Positions 8,687 to 18,362 of a stretch of DNA of 64,000 bases are shown piece after piece. Location: NCBI RefSeq assembly GCF_025751515.1, contig NZ_JAOWLE010000001.1:789555-853554 (forward strand). The letters run 5' to 3'. The notes under the pieces were generated by a model. The model was not told where the DNA came from. It made no database searches and was given only the letters and a program-made list of their open reading frames with translations. Position 1 is the stretch's first letter. Every line of letters starts with the position of its first letter. A program made the translations under genes and the position numbers. This DNA is from Actibacterium sp. XHP0104. GTDB lineage: Bacteria > Pseudomonadota > Alphaproteobacteria > Rhodobacterales > Rhodobacteraceae.

Positions 8687-9654
8687 CCATCCGGGCAGTC
8701 GTAAAAGGCACGGGGCATTACCTGCCCGAACGCGTGGTTCCCAACAGCCACTTCGAAGAAACTTTGGATACGACCGACGAATGGATCCAGTCGCGCTCTG
8801 GTATCCAGCGCCGCCATTTCGCGGCCGAGGGCGAAGGCACGGCCGATCTGGCCGCCCATGCCGCCCGCGCCGCGCTGACCGATGCCGGGCTGCAGCCCAA
8901 TGACATCGACGCGATCGTCGTTGCAACCTCGACCCCCGACCTGACCTTCCCGTCCTGCGCCACCATGGTGCAAGAGCAGCTGGGCATGACCCGTGGCTTT
9001 GCCTATGACGTGCAGGCCGTGTGTGCGGGTTTCGTCTTTGCGCTGACCAATGCCAACGGGCTGATCCTGTCGGGTCAGGCCAAGCGCGTGATGGTGATCG
9101 GGGCTGAGACATTTTCGCGGCTGATGGACTGGTCGGATCGCGGCACCTGCGTTCTGTTCGGCGATGGGGCCGGAGCACTGATCCTCGAGGCGGTCGAGGG
9201 CGAAGGCACCCCTGCCGATCGCGGTATCCTGGCCACCGACCTCAATTCGGACGGGCGTTATCGCGACATCCTCTATGTCGATGGCGGCACCTCGACCGGC
9301 ACCACGGGTTTCCTGCGCATGCAGGGCAAAGAGGTATTCCGCCACGCGGTGGAAAAACTGGCCCAGACCGCCAATGCCGCGCTCGACAAGGCCGGGCTTG
9401 GCAGTGCCGATGTCGACTGGATCGTGCCCCACCAGGCCAACCTGCGCATCATCAAGGGCACGGCCCAAAAGATGCAGTTGCCGCTCGATCGGGTGATCAT
9501 CACCGTCCAGGATCATGGCAACACTTCTGCCGCATCGATTCCCTTGGCTCTGTCGGTCGGCAAGGCCCAGGGCGACATCAAAGAGGGCGATCTGGTCGTG
9601 ACCGAGGCCATTGGCGGCGGTCTGGCCTGGGGTGCGGTGGTTCTGCGCTGGTAA
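8683..9654 (+). CDS. fabH: 3-oxoacyl-ACP synthase III
   Basis: Condenses acetyl-CoA with malonyl-ACP to start type II fatty-acid synthesis. 323 residues with the thiolase-fold catalytic triad visible: Cys114 (QAVCAGF), His250 (VPHQAN) and Asn280 (DHGNTSAASIP). The DTTDEWI and SRSGI motifs near the N-terminus match FabH rather than other KASIII relatives. It is coupled to plsX by a 4-bp overlap. It is followed by a 94-bp gap holding an inverted repeat before ihfA. Confidence 0.97.
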   Translation: MTIRAVVKGTGHYLPERVVPNSHFEETLDTTDEWIQSRSGIQRRHFAAEGEGTADLAAHAARAALTDAGLQPNDIDAIVVATSTPDLTFPSCATMVQEQLGMTRGFAYDVQAVCAGFVFALTNANGLILSGQAKRVMVIGAETFSRLMDWSDRGTCVLFGDGAGALILEAVEGEGTPADRGILATDLNSDGRYRDILYVDGGTSTGTTGFLRMQGKEVFRHAVEKLAQTANAALDKAGLGSADVDWIVPHQANLRIIKGTAQKMQLPLDRVIITVQDHGNTSAASIPLALSVGKAQGDIKEGDLVVTEAIGGGLAWGAVVLRW

Positions 9655-9702
9655 AATGCCGCCTAAGCAGCTGCTTGCAAGTCGTTGATATTGACTCGGA
9701 TT

Positions 9703-9733
9703 TCAAACCTCCTCAAGTTAGGGGGAGGTTTGA
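9703..9733. promoter_or_regulatory. Inverted repeat upstream of ihfA
   Basis: Ten-base arms TCAAACCTCC and GGAGGTTTGA (9703-9712, 9724-9733) flank an 11-base centre. The right arm lies 16 bp before the ihfA ATG. It could be an operator or an mRNA hairpin near the translation start. A TTGACT element about 10 bp upstream of the left arm could serve as a -35 box. Its role is inferred from position only. Confidence 0.45.
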
Positions 9734-9748
9734 CACGAGGGGGACGAC

Positions 9749-10048
9749 ATGGCCGGCAAGACTTTGACCCGTATGGATCTCAGCGAAGCAGTGTTTCGCG
9801 AGGTGGGCCTGTCGCGCAATGAATGCGCGGCCATGGTGGAAAGCGTGCTGCAACACATGTCCGACGCTCTGGTCGAGGGCGAGTCGGTCAAGATTTCGTC
9901 GTTCGGCACATTCTCGGTGCGCGAAAAGGCCGCCCGCGTCGGCCGCAACCCCAAGACCGGCGAAGAGGTTCCGATCCATCCGCGCCGTGTGCTGACATTC
10001 CGGCCCTCGCACCTGATGAAAGACCGCGTCGCCGCCGGCAACAAGTAA
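9749..10048 (+). CDS. ihfA: Integration host factor subunit alpha
   Basis: DNA-bending nucleoid protein, forming a heterodimer with IHF-beta. 99 residues of HU/IHF fold. The start [23 protein letters not shown] and the block [14 protein letters not shown] are typical, as is the signature [12 protein letters not shown] before RRVLTFRPS. The alpha assignment rests on the sequence around [10 protein letters not shown] and on the downstream MerR gene, the usual ihfA neighbour. The beta subunit gene is not in the window. Confidence 0.95.
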   Translation: MAGKTLTRMDLSEAVFREVGLSRNECAAMVESVLQHMSDALVEGESVKISSFGTFSVREKAARVGRNPKTGEEVPIHPRRVLTFRPSHLMKDRVAAGNK

Positions 10049-10063
10049 CAAGGTTCCGCTCTC

Positions 10064-10777
10064 ATGGAGAAAAAGTCGCCTGACGCCCTTCGCACCATCA
10101 GCGAGGTGTCCGAGTGGCTTGAAACCCCGGCGCATGTGCTGCGTTTCTGGGAAAGCCGTTTCACTCAGGTCAAGCCGGTCAAACGCGCCGGCGGGCGGCG
10201 GTATTACCGCCCCAATGACATGCTGTTGCTGGGCGGCCTGAAAAAGCTGCTGCACGAGGATGGCATGACCATTCGCGGGGCGCAAAAGATCCTGCGCGAC
10301 AAGGGCGTCAAACACGTCGCCGGCATGTCGCAGCCCCTGGGCCACGAGCAGGATCACGACCATGACAGCTTTGTCTTTCATCACGTATCCGACCCGGTGC
10401 CCGAAGCGCCGATGGCCGAGAATGTGGAAAGCCCCGAGCCCGAGGAAAAGGTCGTTCAGCTAAAGCCGCGCCAGCGCGTGACCGAGGCCGAGCCAGAGCT
10501 GCCCTTTGCGCCCGAGGCCACCGAAGAGCCGGCGAGCGTCGACCCGGCCCCGATCGAAGCACCTGCTGCCGCCAATGACGGCCCGCGCGCGCCCTTGGGG
10601 GCGGATCTGCCCGCAAATGACCCCGAAGATGATGATTTTGCGTTGGAAATGCCGCTGGTTGCCCGGCTGTCGTCGCGCGATGCCCGCGCCGCCCTGCGCG
10701 CCACGCCGCGCCCGGCCCTGCGCGCCATGGCCGAGCGTCTGGATGCGCTGCGCAGCCGGATGGGTGATGACGAATAA
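10064..10777 (+). CDS. MerR family transcriptional regulator
   Basis: Probable DNA-binding regulator of 237 residues. An N-terminal MerR-type winged helix occupies about residues 10-85 ([55 protein letters not shown]). A long acidic Pro/Glu/Ala-rich region follows, then a short basic-hydrophobic C-terminus ([15 protein letters not shown]). No metal-binding cysteines are seen, so metal sensing is unlikely. This gene regularly follows ihfA in alphaproteobacteria; its target is unknown. The gap to ihfA is 15 bp, so they are probably cotranscribed. Confidence 0.9.
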   Translation: MEKKSPDALRTISEVSEWLETPAHVLRFWESRFTQVKPVKRAGGRRYYRPNDMLLLGGLKKLLHEDGMTIRGAQKILRDKGVKHVAGMSQPLGHEQDHDHDSFVFHHVSDPVPEAPMAENVESPEPEEKVVQLKPRQRVTEAEPELPFAPEATEEPASVDPAPIEAPAAANDGPRAPLGADLPANDPEDDDFALEMPLVARLSSRDARAALRATPRPALRAMAERLDALRSRMGDDE

Positions 10778-10804
10778 TCCGTTTCAAAAAGCCGGAATTG
10801 CGTC

Positions 10805-10832
10805 TTGCCCCCGGATCGAAACCGGGTATAAA
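10805..10832 (+). promoter_or_regulatory. Candidate promoter for tRNA-Pro
   Basis: TTGCCC (-35) and TATAAA (-10) are separated by 16 bp and end 11 bp before the tRNA, a good fit to a housekeeping promoter for a stable RNA. Confidence 0.55.
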
Positions 10833-10843
10833 GCGCCTCAGTT

Positions 10844-10920
10844 CGGGCTATGGCGCAGCCTGGTAGCGCGTCCGTCTGGGGGACGGAAGGTCGCAGGTTC
10901 GAGTCCTGCTAGCCCGACCA
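10844..10920 (+). tRNA. tRNA-Pro (anticodon GGG)
   Basis: A 77-nt cloverleaf. The acceptor stem is CGGGCTA with TAGCCCG, discriminator A, and CCA is encoded. The anticodon arm is TCCGT-CTGGGGG-ACGGA, placing GGG at positions 34-36. The T arm contains GGTTCGAGTCC. It reads CCC codons, and CCU by wobble. Confidence 0.97.
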
Positions 10921-10983
10921 AATTCTTCAAAACCGCCCGCGCCGGCAACGGTGTCGGGCGGTTTGACGTTCAGGGGGAGCCGC

Positions 10984-12078
10984 ATGAGCGAGTTTGACAG
11001 CACCGTGGGCGTTCTGCCCGCCCAGACGATCGAGAACATGATCGAGGCCGGTGCCATCGCCGCCACCCCCGCCATCCTGCCCGCGCAAGTGCAGCCCGCC
11101 TCGCTTGATCTGCGGCTGGGCGATGTCGCCTACCGGGTGCGCGCCTCGTTCCTGGCCGGTGCCGGGCGCAGTGTCGAAGACCGCCTGGCCGAGTTCGAGA
11201 TGCACCGCATCGACCTGACCAATGACGCGGTTCTTGAAAAGGGCTGTGTCTATGTCGTCCCGCTGATGGAGCGACTTGCCCTGCCCGATGACGTGAACGC
11301 GGTGGCGAATGCCAAAAGCTCGACCGGGCGGCTGGATCTGCTGACCCGCACCATCACCGACGAAGGGGTCGAGTTCGACCGAATCCCCCAGGGCTATACT
11401 GGCCCGCTTTATGCCGAGATCTGCCCGCGGTCGTTTTCCGTGAAGGTGCGCCCCGGCATGCGGCTGAACCAGATCCGGTTCCGCCGCGGTCAGGCGATGC
11501 TGAACGATGCCGAGCTGAGCGCGCTGAACGACGAGACGCCGTTGGTCACGGGCGGCCCGGCGGTGATCTCCGAGGGCTTGGGCTTTTCGGTCGATCTCAA
11601 ACCCGAAAGCGGCGATCTGGTCGGCTATCGCGCCAAGCCGCATACCGGCGTAATCGATCTTGATCTGATCAACCATTACGACCCCGCCGATTACTGGGAA
11701 CCGATCCACACCACCGAGGGCCGGATCATCTTGGACCCGGGCGCGTTCTATATCCTTGTCTCGCGCGAGGCCGTGTGCATCCCGCCCGATTACGCCGCCG
11801 AAATGGCGCCCTATCTGGCGATGGTGGGCGAGTTTCGCGTGCATTACGCCGGGTTCTTTGATCCCGGTTTCGGCCATGCCGAGGCCGGCGGCGCGGGCGC
11901 GCGCGGGGTGCTAGAGGTGCGCTGTCACGAGGCGCCCTTTGTGTTGGAACACGGGCAGGTCGTGGGCCGTCTGGTCTATGAGAAAATGTCGGATCGCCCG
12001 ATCCAGCTGTATGGCACGGGTATTGCGTCGAACTATCAGGGCCAGGGCCTGAAGCTGAGCAAGCATTTCAAATCGTGA
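10984..12078 (+). CDS. dcd: dCTP deaminase-type protein, long alphaproteobacterial form
   Basis: Deaminates dCTP to dUTP for thymidylate synthesis. 364 residues, about twice the E. coli Dcd (193 residues), consistent with two fused dUTPase-fold domains. The N-terminal half has VQPASLDLRLGDVAYRVR and NAKSSTGRLDLLTRTITDEG. The second half has an equivalent block (DPGAFYILVSREAVCIPPDYAAEMAPY, HYAGFFDPGFG, EVRCHEAPFVLEHGQVVGRLVYE). The start MSEFDST follows GGGGAGCCGC. The long form is widespread in alphaproteobacteria. Which half is catalytic cannot be settled by eye. Confidence 0.88.
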   Translation: MSEFDSTVGVLPAQTIENMIEAGAIAATPAILPAQVQPASLDLRLGDVAYRVRASFLAGAGRSVEDRLAEFEMHRIDLTNDAVLEKGCVYVVPLMERLALPDDVNAVANAKSSTGRLDLLTRTITDEGVEFDRIPQGYTGPLYAEICPRSFSVKVRPGMRLNQIRFRRGQAMLNDAELSALNDETPLVTGGPAVISEGLGFSVDLKPESGDLVGYRAKPHTGVIDLDLINHYDPADYWEPIHTTEGRIILDPGAFYILVSREAVCIPPDYAAEMAPYLAMVGEFRVHYAGFFDPGFGHAEAGGAGARGVLEVRCHEAPFVLEHGQVVGRLVYEKMSDRPIQLYGTGIASNYQGQGLKLSKHFKS

Positions 12079-12093
12079 TTTGATTTCCGCGAC

Positions 12094-12423
12094 TTAGATC
12101 GAAAAGCTGGTGCCGCAGCCACAGCTGGAACTGGCATTCGGATTGTCGATGACAAAGCGCGCGCCGATCAGCTCTTCGGTAAAGTCGATGACCGCATTCG
12201 CCAGAAACGGCAGCGACACCGCGTCGACCACCACCTTTTCGCCCGCGCCTTCCAGCACCAGGTCATCCTCGGCCACGTCATCCAGCGTGATCTCATACTG
12301 AAAGCCCGAACAGCCCCCGCCCTCGACCGCGACGCGCAGGGCCTTGCCCTGTTCGGCGGCACCGATCTCGGACAGGCGTGCAAAGGCGCGCTCGGTCACT
12401 TTCGGAGGGAAGGTCAGGTCCAT
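12094..12423 (-). CDS. erpA: Iron-sulfur cluster insertion protein, HesB/IscA family
   Basis: A-type carrier that passes Fe-S clusters to target proteins. 109 residues. The three ligand cysteines are present: Cys38 in GGGCSGFQY, and Cys101 and Cys103 in [11 protein letters not shown]. It lies away from the suf operon, which has no A-type carrier of its own in this window, so it could serve that pathway. It is divergent from dgt with a 79-bp gap. ErpA versus IscA versus SufA cannot be settled with certainty from sequence alone. Confidence 0.9.
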   Translation of the reverse strand: MDLTFPPKVTERAFARLSEIGAAEQGKALRVAVEGGGCSGFQYEITLDDVAEDDLVLEGAGEKVVVDAVSLPFLANAVIDFTEELIGARFVIDNPNASSSCGCGTSFSI

Positions 12424-12502
12424 GCTGTAATTCCAGTATGTTATCCGTTACGCGGCCAATATAAGGTTGATGCAACGAGGCGACAAGCGAAGGCGGTACA
12501 CA

Positions 12503-13645
12503 ATGCTGGCACCCTATGCCTGCGATCCGGCACAATCACGCGGGCGGCTTTACGATGAACCCGAGGCCGAGTTCCGATCGTGTTTTCAGCGGGATCGAGA
12601 CCGTATCATCCATGCCTCGTCGTTTCGGCGGCTGAAACACAAGACCCAAGTGTTCATCGAGCACGAGGGCGACTATTTCCGCACTCGCCTGACCCACACG
12701 ATCGAGGTCGGTCAGGTCGCGCGCACCATCGCCGGCGTTCTGGGGCTGAACCTGGAACTGACCGAGGCCGTGGCGCTGGCGCATGATCTGGGTCACACGC
12801 CCTTTGGCCATACCGGCGAGGATGCCCTGGCCGAGCTGATGGCCCCTTACGGCGGCTTTGACCACAACGCGCAGGCCATTCGCATCGTCACCCGGCTGGA
12901 ACGGCATTACGCCGATTTCGACGGGCTGAACCTGACCTGGGAAACGCTGGAAGGCATCGCCAAGCATAACGGCCCCGTCACCGGCGCCCTGCCCTATGCG
13001 CTGGCCGAATATAACGCCGTTCACGATCTGGAACTGCACACCCATGCCAGCGCCGAGGCGCAGGTTGCGGCCATTTCAGACGATATCGCCTATAGCAACC
13101 ATGACCTGCATGACGGGCTGCGGGCCGAGCTATTTTCGACCGACGAGCTGGCCAAGCTGCCGCTCTTGGACAGCTGTTTCGCCACGGTCGACCAGATCTA
13201 TCCGGGGCTGAACTATTACCGCCGCCGCCACGAGGCGCTGCGCCGGTTCTTTGGGGTTCTGGTCTCTGACGTGCTGAATGTCGCGCAAACGCGTCTGGCC
13301 GAGCTTGACCCGAAAACACCCGATGACGTGCGCCATGCCGGCCGCACGCTGGTGCAGTTCTCGCCCGAGATCTGGGAACAGCTCAAGGTGATCCGCAAAT
13401 TCCTGTTCACCCGCATGTATCGCGCGCCCAGCGTGGTCGAGATGCGCAAGGTGGTGACGGCGATGGTGCATGACCTGTTCCCGCTGTTCCTGACCAACCC
13501 CGAGCTATTGCCCAAGCAATGGCGCAAGGATGTGGCCGAGGCCGCCGACGAGACCGAACTTGCCAGAATCGTCTCGGACTATATTTCAGGAATGACCGAC
13601 CGGTTTGCCATGCAAGAGCACGCGCGGCTGATCGGCGGAGAGTGA
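12503..13645 (+). CDS. dgt: Deoxyguanosinetriphosphate triphosphohydrolase-like protein
   Basis: HD-domain dNTP triphosphohydrolase that releases triphosphate from dNTPs. 380 residues. Metal ligands are visible: RLTHTIEVGQVAR (first His), AHDLGHTPFGHTGE (HD pair) and the later SDDIAYSNHD. The N-terminal FQRDRDRIIHASSFRRLKHKTQVF is the family signature. The start MLAPYACDP was chosen because it matches homologues and has GAAGGCGG in front; an ATG 33 bp upstream is also in frame. It is followed after 10 bp by the antiporter gene. Confidence 0.92.
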   Translation: MLAPYACDPAQSRGRLYDEPEAEFRSCFQRDRDRIIHASSFRRLKHKTQVFIEHEGDYFRTRLTHTIEVGQVARTIAGVLGLNLELTEAVALAHDLGHTPFGHTGEDALAELMAPYGGFDHNAQAIRIVTRLERHYADFDGLNLTWETLEGIAKHNGPVTGALPYALAEYNAVHDLELHTHASAEAQVAAISDDIAYSNHDLHDGLRAELFSTDELAKLPLLDSCFATVDQIYPGLNYYRRRHEALRRFFGVLVSDVLNVAQTRLAELDPKTPDDVRHAGRTLVQFSPEIWEQLKVIRKFLFTRMYRAPSVVEMRKVVTAMVHDLFPLFLTNPELLPKQWRKDVAEAADETELARIVSDYISGMTDRFAMQEHARLIGGE

Positions 13646-13655
13646 AGGAACCAGT

Positions 13656-15476
13656 ATGGCCGTTGAAACCGCATCCGGGGCGTTAAGCCCGATCATGGCC
13701 TTTGCCCTGGTGGGCTGTCTGGGGGTGGGGTCGCAATGGCTGGCCTGGCGGCTGAGGATGCCGGCGATCGTGCTGATGCTGGTGGCCGGTCTTGCGATCG
13801 GGCCGGGCCTGGGCTTTTTCGACCCCGCGCGCGATATCGGGCCGTTGATGGGGCCGATGATATCTATCGCGGTGGCGATCATCCTGTTCGAGGGCGGTCT
13901 GACGCTGAACCTGCATTCGCTGGCCGATGCGGCGGTCGGCGTGCGGCGGCTGGTATTCATCGGCGCGCCGCTGGGCTGGCTCAGTTCAACGTTGGCGCTG
14001 CATTACGTGGCGGGGCTGAACTGGGAAACCTCTGCCGTGTTTGGCGGCATCATGATCGTAACCGGCCCCACGGTGATCGCGCCGCTGCTGCGGCAGGCCC
14101 GGCTGAAACGCCGCCCCGCCGCGCTGTTGCAATGGGAGGCCATCGTCAACGACCCGGTTGGCGCGCTGGCGGCAGTGCTGGCCTTTGAATATGTCGTGGT
14201 GCGCCAGACGGCGCTGACCCCGGGCGAGGCGATGATCGAGCTGATGCTGGGCATCGGCTTTGCCGCAGTTCTGGGGTTGGCGGCGGGCTGGGGCCTGTCG
14301 GCGGCCTTCCGGCGCGAGCTGGTGCCCGAATACATGAAGGTGCCTGCCCTGTTCGCCGTGCTGCTGGGTGTGTTCGCCCTATCGGACACGGTGTTGCATG
14401 AAAGCGGGTTGCTGGCGGTCACGATCATGGGTCTCTTTATCGCCAATGCCGAGCTGCCCTCTTACACCGAGCTGCGGCGGTTCAAGGAACATGCGACAGT
14501 GCTGCTGGTGTCGGGCGTGTTCATCCTGCTGGCCGCCTCGATGAAGATGGAGACCCTGCGCGCGCTGGATTGGCGGGCGCTGGCCTTTGTGGCGGCGGTG
14601 ATCCTGGTGGCGCGGCCGCTGACGGTACTGGTCTCGCTGCTGTTTTCGCCCATCCCCTGGGCCGAGCGCCTGCTGGTTGCCTTTACCGGCCCGCGCGGCG
14701 TGGTGCTGGTTGCGGTGGCGGGGCTGTTCGGGGAACGCCTTGCCGCGCTGGGCATCGAGGATGGCGCCCGCGTCGGCGCGCTGGCCTTTGCGCTGGTGGC
14801 GGCGACGGTTGTGCTGCACGGCTTCACGCTGACGCCCTTGGCGCGGCTGATGGGGCTGACGGGGGGCGAGGTCACGGGCGTGATGCTGCTGGGCGGATCG
14901 CGCTGGAGCATCGGCTTTGCCCAGGCGCTGACCAAGGCCAAGGTGCCGGTTCTGATCATTGATCCCAACCGCTCGCATCTGCGTGCCCCGCGCGAGGCCG
15001 GGCTGCCTACCTTCTATGGCGACATCCTGTCGGTCAGCGCCGAGAGCAATATCGAATTGTCGCGGTATGGCATCCTTGTCGCCGCCAGCGACAACGACGC
15101 CTATAACACGCTGGTCACGACCGACCTGGCGCCGGAACTGGGGCGCGAGAATGTCTATCAGCTGCGCCGTCCGGGTCAGGATATTTCCCGCCACGCCCTG
15201 CCCCCCACGCTGGGCGGCAAGAAGATCGGCGCGAACCAGACCCATCGCGAGCTCGAAGGCCTGATGCGGCAGGGCTGGGAATTCCGCACGCCGACGCTGA
15301 CCGAGGAATTCACCCTGGAAAACTGGCGCGCGAAAAACCCCGAGGGCGTGCTGCTTGCGCGCCTTACACCGGCGGGCGATCTGCGCCTTTTGGCCGAGGG
15401 CGACGAGCTGCGTGCGGCCCCTGAAACAATCCTGTTTGCCATGGTCCCGCCCGCCCCGGCGAAACCCGACAGTTGA
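13656..15476 (+). CDS. Cation:proton antiporter (CPA family) with cytoplasmic NAD-binding domain
   Basis: Probable Na+/H+ or K+/H+ antiporter in the inner membrane, 606 residues. The first 400 residues form about 12 hydrophobic helices. They include AIILFEGGLTLNL, a glycine-rich VTGPTVIAPLL and WEAIVNDPVGALAA, whose acidic ND pair fits the ion site of CPA1 NhaP-type exchangers. A TrkA-N-like Rossmann segment follows (GVMLLGGSRWSIGFAQALTKAKVPVLIIDPN, GILVAASDNDAYN), suggesting nucleotide gating. A soluble C-terminal region ends the protein. The transported ion cannot be read from sequence. Confidence 0.87.
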   Translation: MAVETASGALSPIMAFALVGCLGVGSQWLAWRLRMPAIVLMLVAGLAIGPGLGFFDPARDIGPLMGPMISIAVAIILFEGGLTLNLHSLADAAVGVRRLVFIGAPLGWLSSTLALHYVAGLNWETSAVFGGIMIVTGPTVIAPLLRQARLKRRPAALLQWEAIVNDPVGALAAVLAFEYVVVRQTALTPGEAMIELMLGIGFAAVLGLAAGWGLSAAFRRELVPEYMKVPALFAVLLGVFALSDTVLHESGLLAVTIMGLFIANAELPSYTELRRFKEHATVLLVSGVFILLAASMKMETLRALDWRALAFVAAVILVARPLTVLVSLLFSPIPWAERLLVAFTGPRGVVLVAVAGLFGERLAALGIEDGARVGALAFALVAATVVLHGFTLTPLARLMGLTGGEVTGVMLLGGSRWSIGFAQALTKAKVPVLIIDPNRSHLRAPREAGLPTFYGDILSVSAESNIELSRYGILVAASDNDAYNTLVTTDLAPELGRENVYQLRRPGQDISRHALPPTLGGKKIGANQTHRELEGLMRQGWEFRTPTLTEEFTLENWRAKNPEGVLLARLTPAGDLRLLAEGDELRAAPETILFAMVPPAPAKPDS

Positions 15477-15527
15477 CCCCGGCTGTGCCCGTGGTAAACC
15501 GCGCGACAGCGAATTGAAGGGCCCGTG

Positions 15528-17273
15528 ATGAACCTCTTTACCGAACTCCGCGCGCTGGTGATCGACAGCCTGAACGAAATGGTGGCCGAGGGCGCCCTGC
15601 CCGACGGGCTGGATTTTGCCAATGTCGCCGTCGAGCCGCCCCGCGATGCCGCCCATGGCGACATGGCGACCAACGCGGCCATGGTTCTGGCCAAGCCAGC
15701 CCAGATGAAGCCCCGCGACATCGCCGACGCGCTGGCGGCCCGGCTGGTGGCGGATGCTCGCGTCGAGGTGGCCGAGGTCGCAGGCCCCGGCTTTTTGAAC
15801 CTGCGCCTGGCGCCCGGTATCTGGCAGGGCGTGGTCAAAACGGTTCTGACCAGCGGCACCGAATTCGGCCGCTCGACCATGGGCGCGGGTCAGCGGGTGA
15901 ACGTGGAATACGTGTCGGCCAACCCGACCGGCCCCCTGCATGTGGGCCATACCCGTGGCGCGGTGTTTGGCGACGCGCTGGCCAGCCTCTTGGCCTATTC
16001 CGGCCATGACGTGACGCGCGAATATTACATCAACGACGGCGGCGCGCAGGTCGATGTGCTGGCGCGCTCGGTCTACAACCGCTATCTCGAGGCCCACGAC
16101 CTGACCGTCGACTGGCCCGAGGGCACCTATCCGGGCGATTACCTGATCGAGGTCGGCGAGGCGCTGAAGGCCAAGGTCGGCGATATCTATCTCGACAAGG
16201 GCGAAGATGTCTGGCTGGCCGAGGTGCGCGAGTTCGCCACCCAGGCGATGATGGAACTGATCCGCGCCGATCTGGCCGCTTTGGGCGTCAAGATGGACCA
16301 TTTCTTTAGCGAAAAGTCGCTTTACGGCACCGGGCTGATCGAAGCGGCAATTGCCGAGTTGGATGCCAAGGGCCTGATCTATCGCGGCACGCTCGAGCCT
16401 CCCAAGGGCAAGCTGCCCGAGGATTGGGAACCGCGCGAACAGACCCTGTTCCGCTCGACCGATCATGGCGATGACGTGGACCGCCCGATCAAGAAATCGG
16501 ACGGGTCATGGACCTATTTCGCCCCCGATATCGCCTATCACTATGACAAGGTGAAACGCGGCTATGACGCGCTGATCGACGTGTTCGGCGCCGACCATGG
16601 CGGCTATGTGAAACGCATGAAGGCGGCCGTGTCGGCCCTGTCGGACGGTACCGTGCCGCTGGACATCAAGCTGACCCAGCTGGTCAAGCTGTGGAAGAAC
16701 GGCGAGCCCTTCAAGATGTCAAAGCGTGCGGGCAATTTCGTCACCCTGCGCGATGTGGTCGACCAGGTCGGCCCCGATGTCACCCGTTTCGTGATGCTGA
16801 CGCGCAAGAATGACGCGCCGCTGGATTTCGATTTCGACAAGGTTCTGGAACAGTCGAAAGACAACCCGGTCTTTTACGTGCAATACGCCCATGCGCGGGT
16901 GTGTTCGGTGCTGCGCAAGGCGGCCGAGGCGGGGATCGCCGCGGATGACGCCACGCTGGCCGCCGCCGATCTGGGCAAGCTCTCGCACGAGGCCGAGCTG
17001 GCCGTTGCGAAAAAGCTGGCCGAATGGCCGCGCCTGGTCGAGATCGCCGCCCGCACCCACGAGCCGCACCGTGTTGCGTTTTACCTCTATGAACTGGCGG
17101 GCGATCTGCACGGTCTGTGGAATCGCGGCAATGACGATCACAGCCTGCGTTTCCTGCAGGATGGCGATGCGGCCACGTCGCAGGCGAAAATCGCCCTTGC
17201 GCGGGCCGTGGCCGTTGTTATTTCCGCCGGTCTTGGTATTCTTGGCGTGACCCCGGCCGAAGAAATGCGCTGA
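15528..17273 (+). CDS. argS: Arginine--tRNA ligase
   Basis: Charges tRNA-Arg; class I synthetase, 581 residues, close to the usual 577. The HIGH motif appears as [15 protein letters not shown] after [12 protein letters not shown]. The KMSK equivalent is [13 protein letters not shown]. The N-terminal Add-1 domain and C-terminal DALR anticodon domain ([18 protein letters not shown]) are both present. The start is MNLFTELR; a GTG directly before the ATG is also in frame but less likely. Confidence 0.97.
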   Translation: MNLFTELRALVIDSLNEMVAEGALPDGLDFANVAVEPPRDAAHGDMATNAAMVLAKPAQMKPRDIADALAARLVADARVEVAEVAGPGFLNLRLAPGIWQGVVKTVLTSGTEFGRSTMGAGQRVNVEYVSANPTGPLHVGHTRGAVFGDALASLLAYSGHDVTREYYINDGGAQVDVLARSVYNRYLEAHDLTVDWPEGTYPGDYLIEVGEALKAKVGDIYLDKGEDVWLAEVREFATQAMMELIRADLAALGVKMDHFFSEKSLYGTGLIEAAIAELDAKGLIYRGTLEPPKGKLPEDWEPREQTLFRSTDHGDDVDRPIKKSDGSWTYFAPDIAYHYDKVKRGYDALIDVFGADHGGYVKRMKAAVSALSDGTVPLDIKLTQLVKLWKNGEPFKMSKRAGNFVTLRDVVDQVGPDVTRFVMLTRKNDAPLDFDFDKVLEQSKDNPVFYVQYAHARVCSVLRKAAEAGIAADDATLAAADLGKLSHEAELAVAKKLAEWPRLVEIAARTHEPHRVAFYLYELAGDLHGLWNRGNDDHSLRFLQDGDAATSQAKIALARAVAVVISAGLGILGVTPAEEMR

Positions 17274-17360
17274 GCAACAGGCGCAGATCGTCCGGGAAGG
17301 CAGGCAAGAGACAATCCGCAGCGCGCCATCCCGCGGGCTGTAAGGGTGCGAGAGGCGGCA

Positions 17361-18362
17361 ATGACGGGCATGAATTACGACGATTACCATGACGAAACCG
17401 CATCCCCCGTGGCAACGGGCGGTGTGCAGTCGCTGGTCACCTGGGCCGGGGCGCTGACCTCGGTCGTGCTGGTGATCGGGCTGGGCGTCTGGGCCTATCA
17501 GCTGACCATGCGCGACGTGTCGGGCGTACCGGTCGTTCGCGCGATCGAAGGCCCCTCGCGCATTGCCCCCGAAGAACCGGGCGGGCGTCAGGCCGATCAC
17601 CAGGGCCTTGCCGTTAACCGTGTCGCCGCCCATGGCGAAGCCGCCCCGCCGGCCGACCGCCTGGCGCTGGCGCCGCGCCCTGTCGATCTGACCGCCGAGG
17701 ATGCCCCCCGCGCCGCGCTGCGCCCCGAACCGCGCGTCGTTCAGGCCCTGCCCGAGGAAACCCCGGCCGAGCCTGCCCCGGTCGCCGTTGCGCTGACGCA
17801 GGAAACCGAAGCCCCCGCCGACCCCGTGGCCGATGCCATCGCCGAGCAGATCGCCGCTCCGGTCGAAGAGCTGGTGGAAACTCCCCTTGTTGCCGACGAT
17901 CTGGTCGCCGAAGAGACCGAGGCCGAAACCGAAACCGCAGTTCTGGTCGGGCGCTCGGTCTATCCGCGGGCGCGCCCCGATACCGATCTGGCCGTGCTGG
18001 CCGCGCTGAATGCCGCCGCGCAATATACCCGCCCTGCGGTTGCCGCCGCCGCCGCGCCCGTGGTGGCCACCGCCACCGCCCCGGTCGAGCTGGACACCAC
18101 CGCCCTTGCCCCCGGCACCAACCTGGTGCAGCTGGGCGCCTTTGACACGCCCGACGTGGCCCGCGCCGAATGGCAGCGCCTGAGCACCCGCTTCTCCAGC
18201 CTGATGCAGGGCAAGCAGCGCGTCGTGCAATCCGCCGTCAGCGGCGGGCGCACCTTCTATCGCCTGCGCGCGGTGGGCTTTGCCGATATCTCTGACGCAC
18301 GTCGGTTCTGCGCGGTCCTGACCGCCGAGAACACCGACTGCATCCCCGTGGTGGCGCGGTGA
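17361..18362 (+). CDS. SPOR domain-containing membrane protein
   Basis: Probable septal peptidoglycan-binding protein, 333 residues. A short cytoplasmic N-terminus precedes one transmembrane helix (about residues 20-42, ALTSVVLVIGLGVWAYQL). A long Ala/Pro/Glu-rich periplasmic linker follows, then a C-terminal SPOR domain (NLVQLGAFDTPDVARAEW, RTFYRLRAVGFADISDARRFC) that would bind denuded glycan strands at the division site. ATG with an AGAGGCGG leader was preferred over an upstream GTG. The stop overlaps the nagZ GTG start by 4 bp, linking two cell-wall genes. Confidence 0.88.
   Translation: MTGMNYDDYHDETASPVATGGVQSLVTWAGALTSVVLVIGLGVWAYQLTMRDVSGVPVVRAIEGPSRIAPEEPGGRQADHQGLAVNRVAAHGEAAPPADRLALAPRPVDLTAEDAPRAALRPEPRVVQALPEETPAEPAPVAVALTQETEAPADPVADAIAEQIAAPVEELVETPLVADDLVAEETEAETETAVLVGRSVYPRARPDTDLAVLAALNAAAQYTRPAVAAAAAPVVATATAPVELDTTALAPGTNLVQLGAFDTPDVARAEWQRLSTRFSSLMQGKQRVVQSAVSGGRTFYRLRAVGFADISDARRFCAVLTAENTDCIPVVAR

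Noticed and set aside
14379..16466. 695-codon minus-strand open frame opposite the antiporter and argS
   Set aside because: Crosses two genuine genes; composition is that of a shadow frame.
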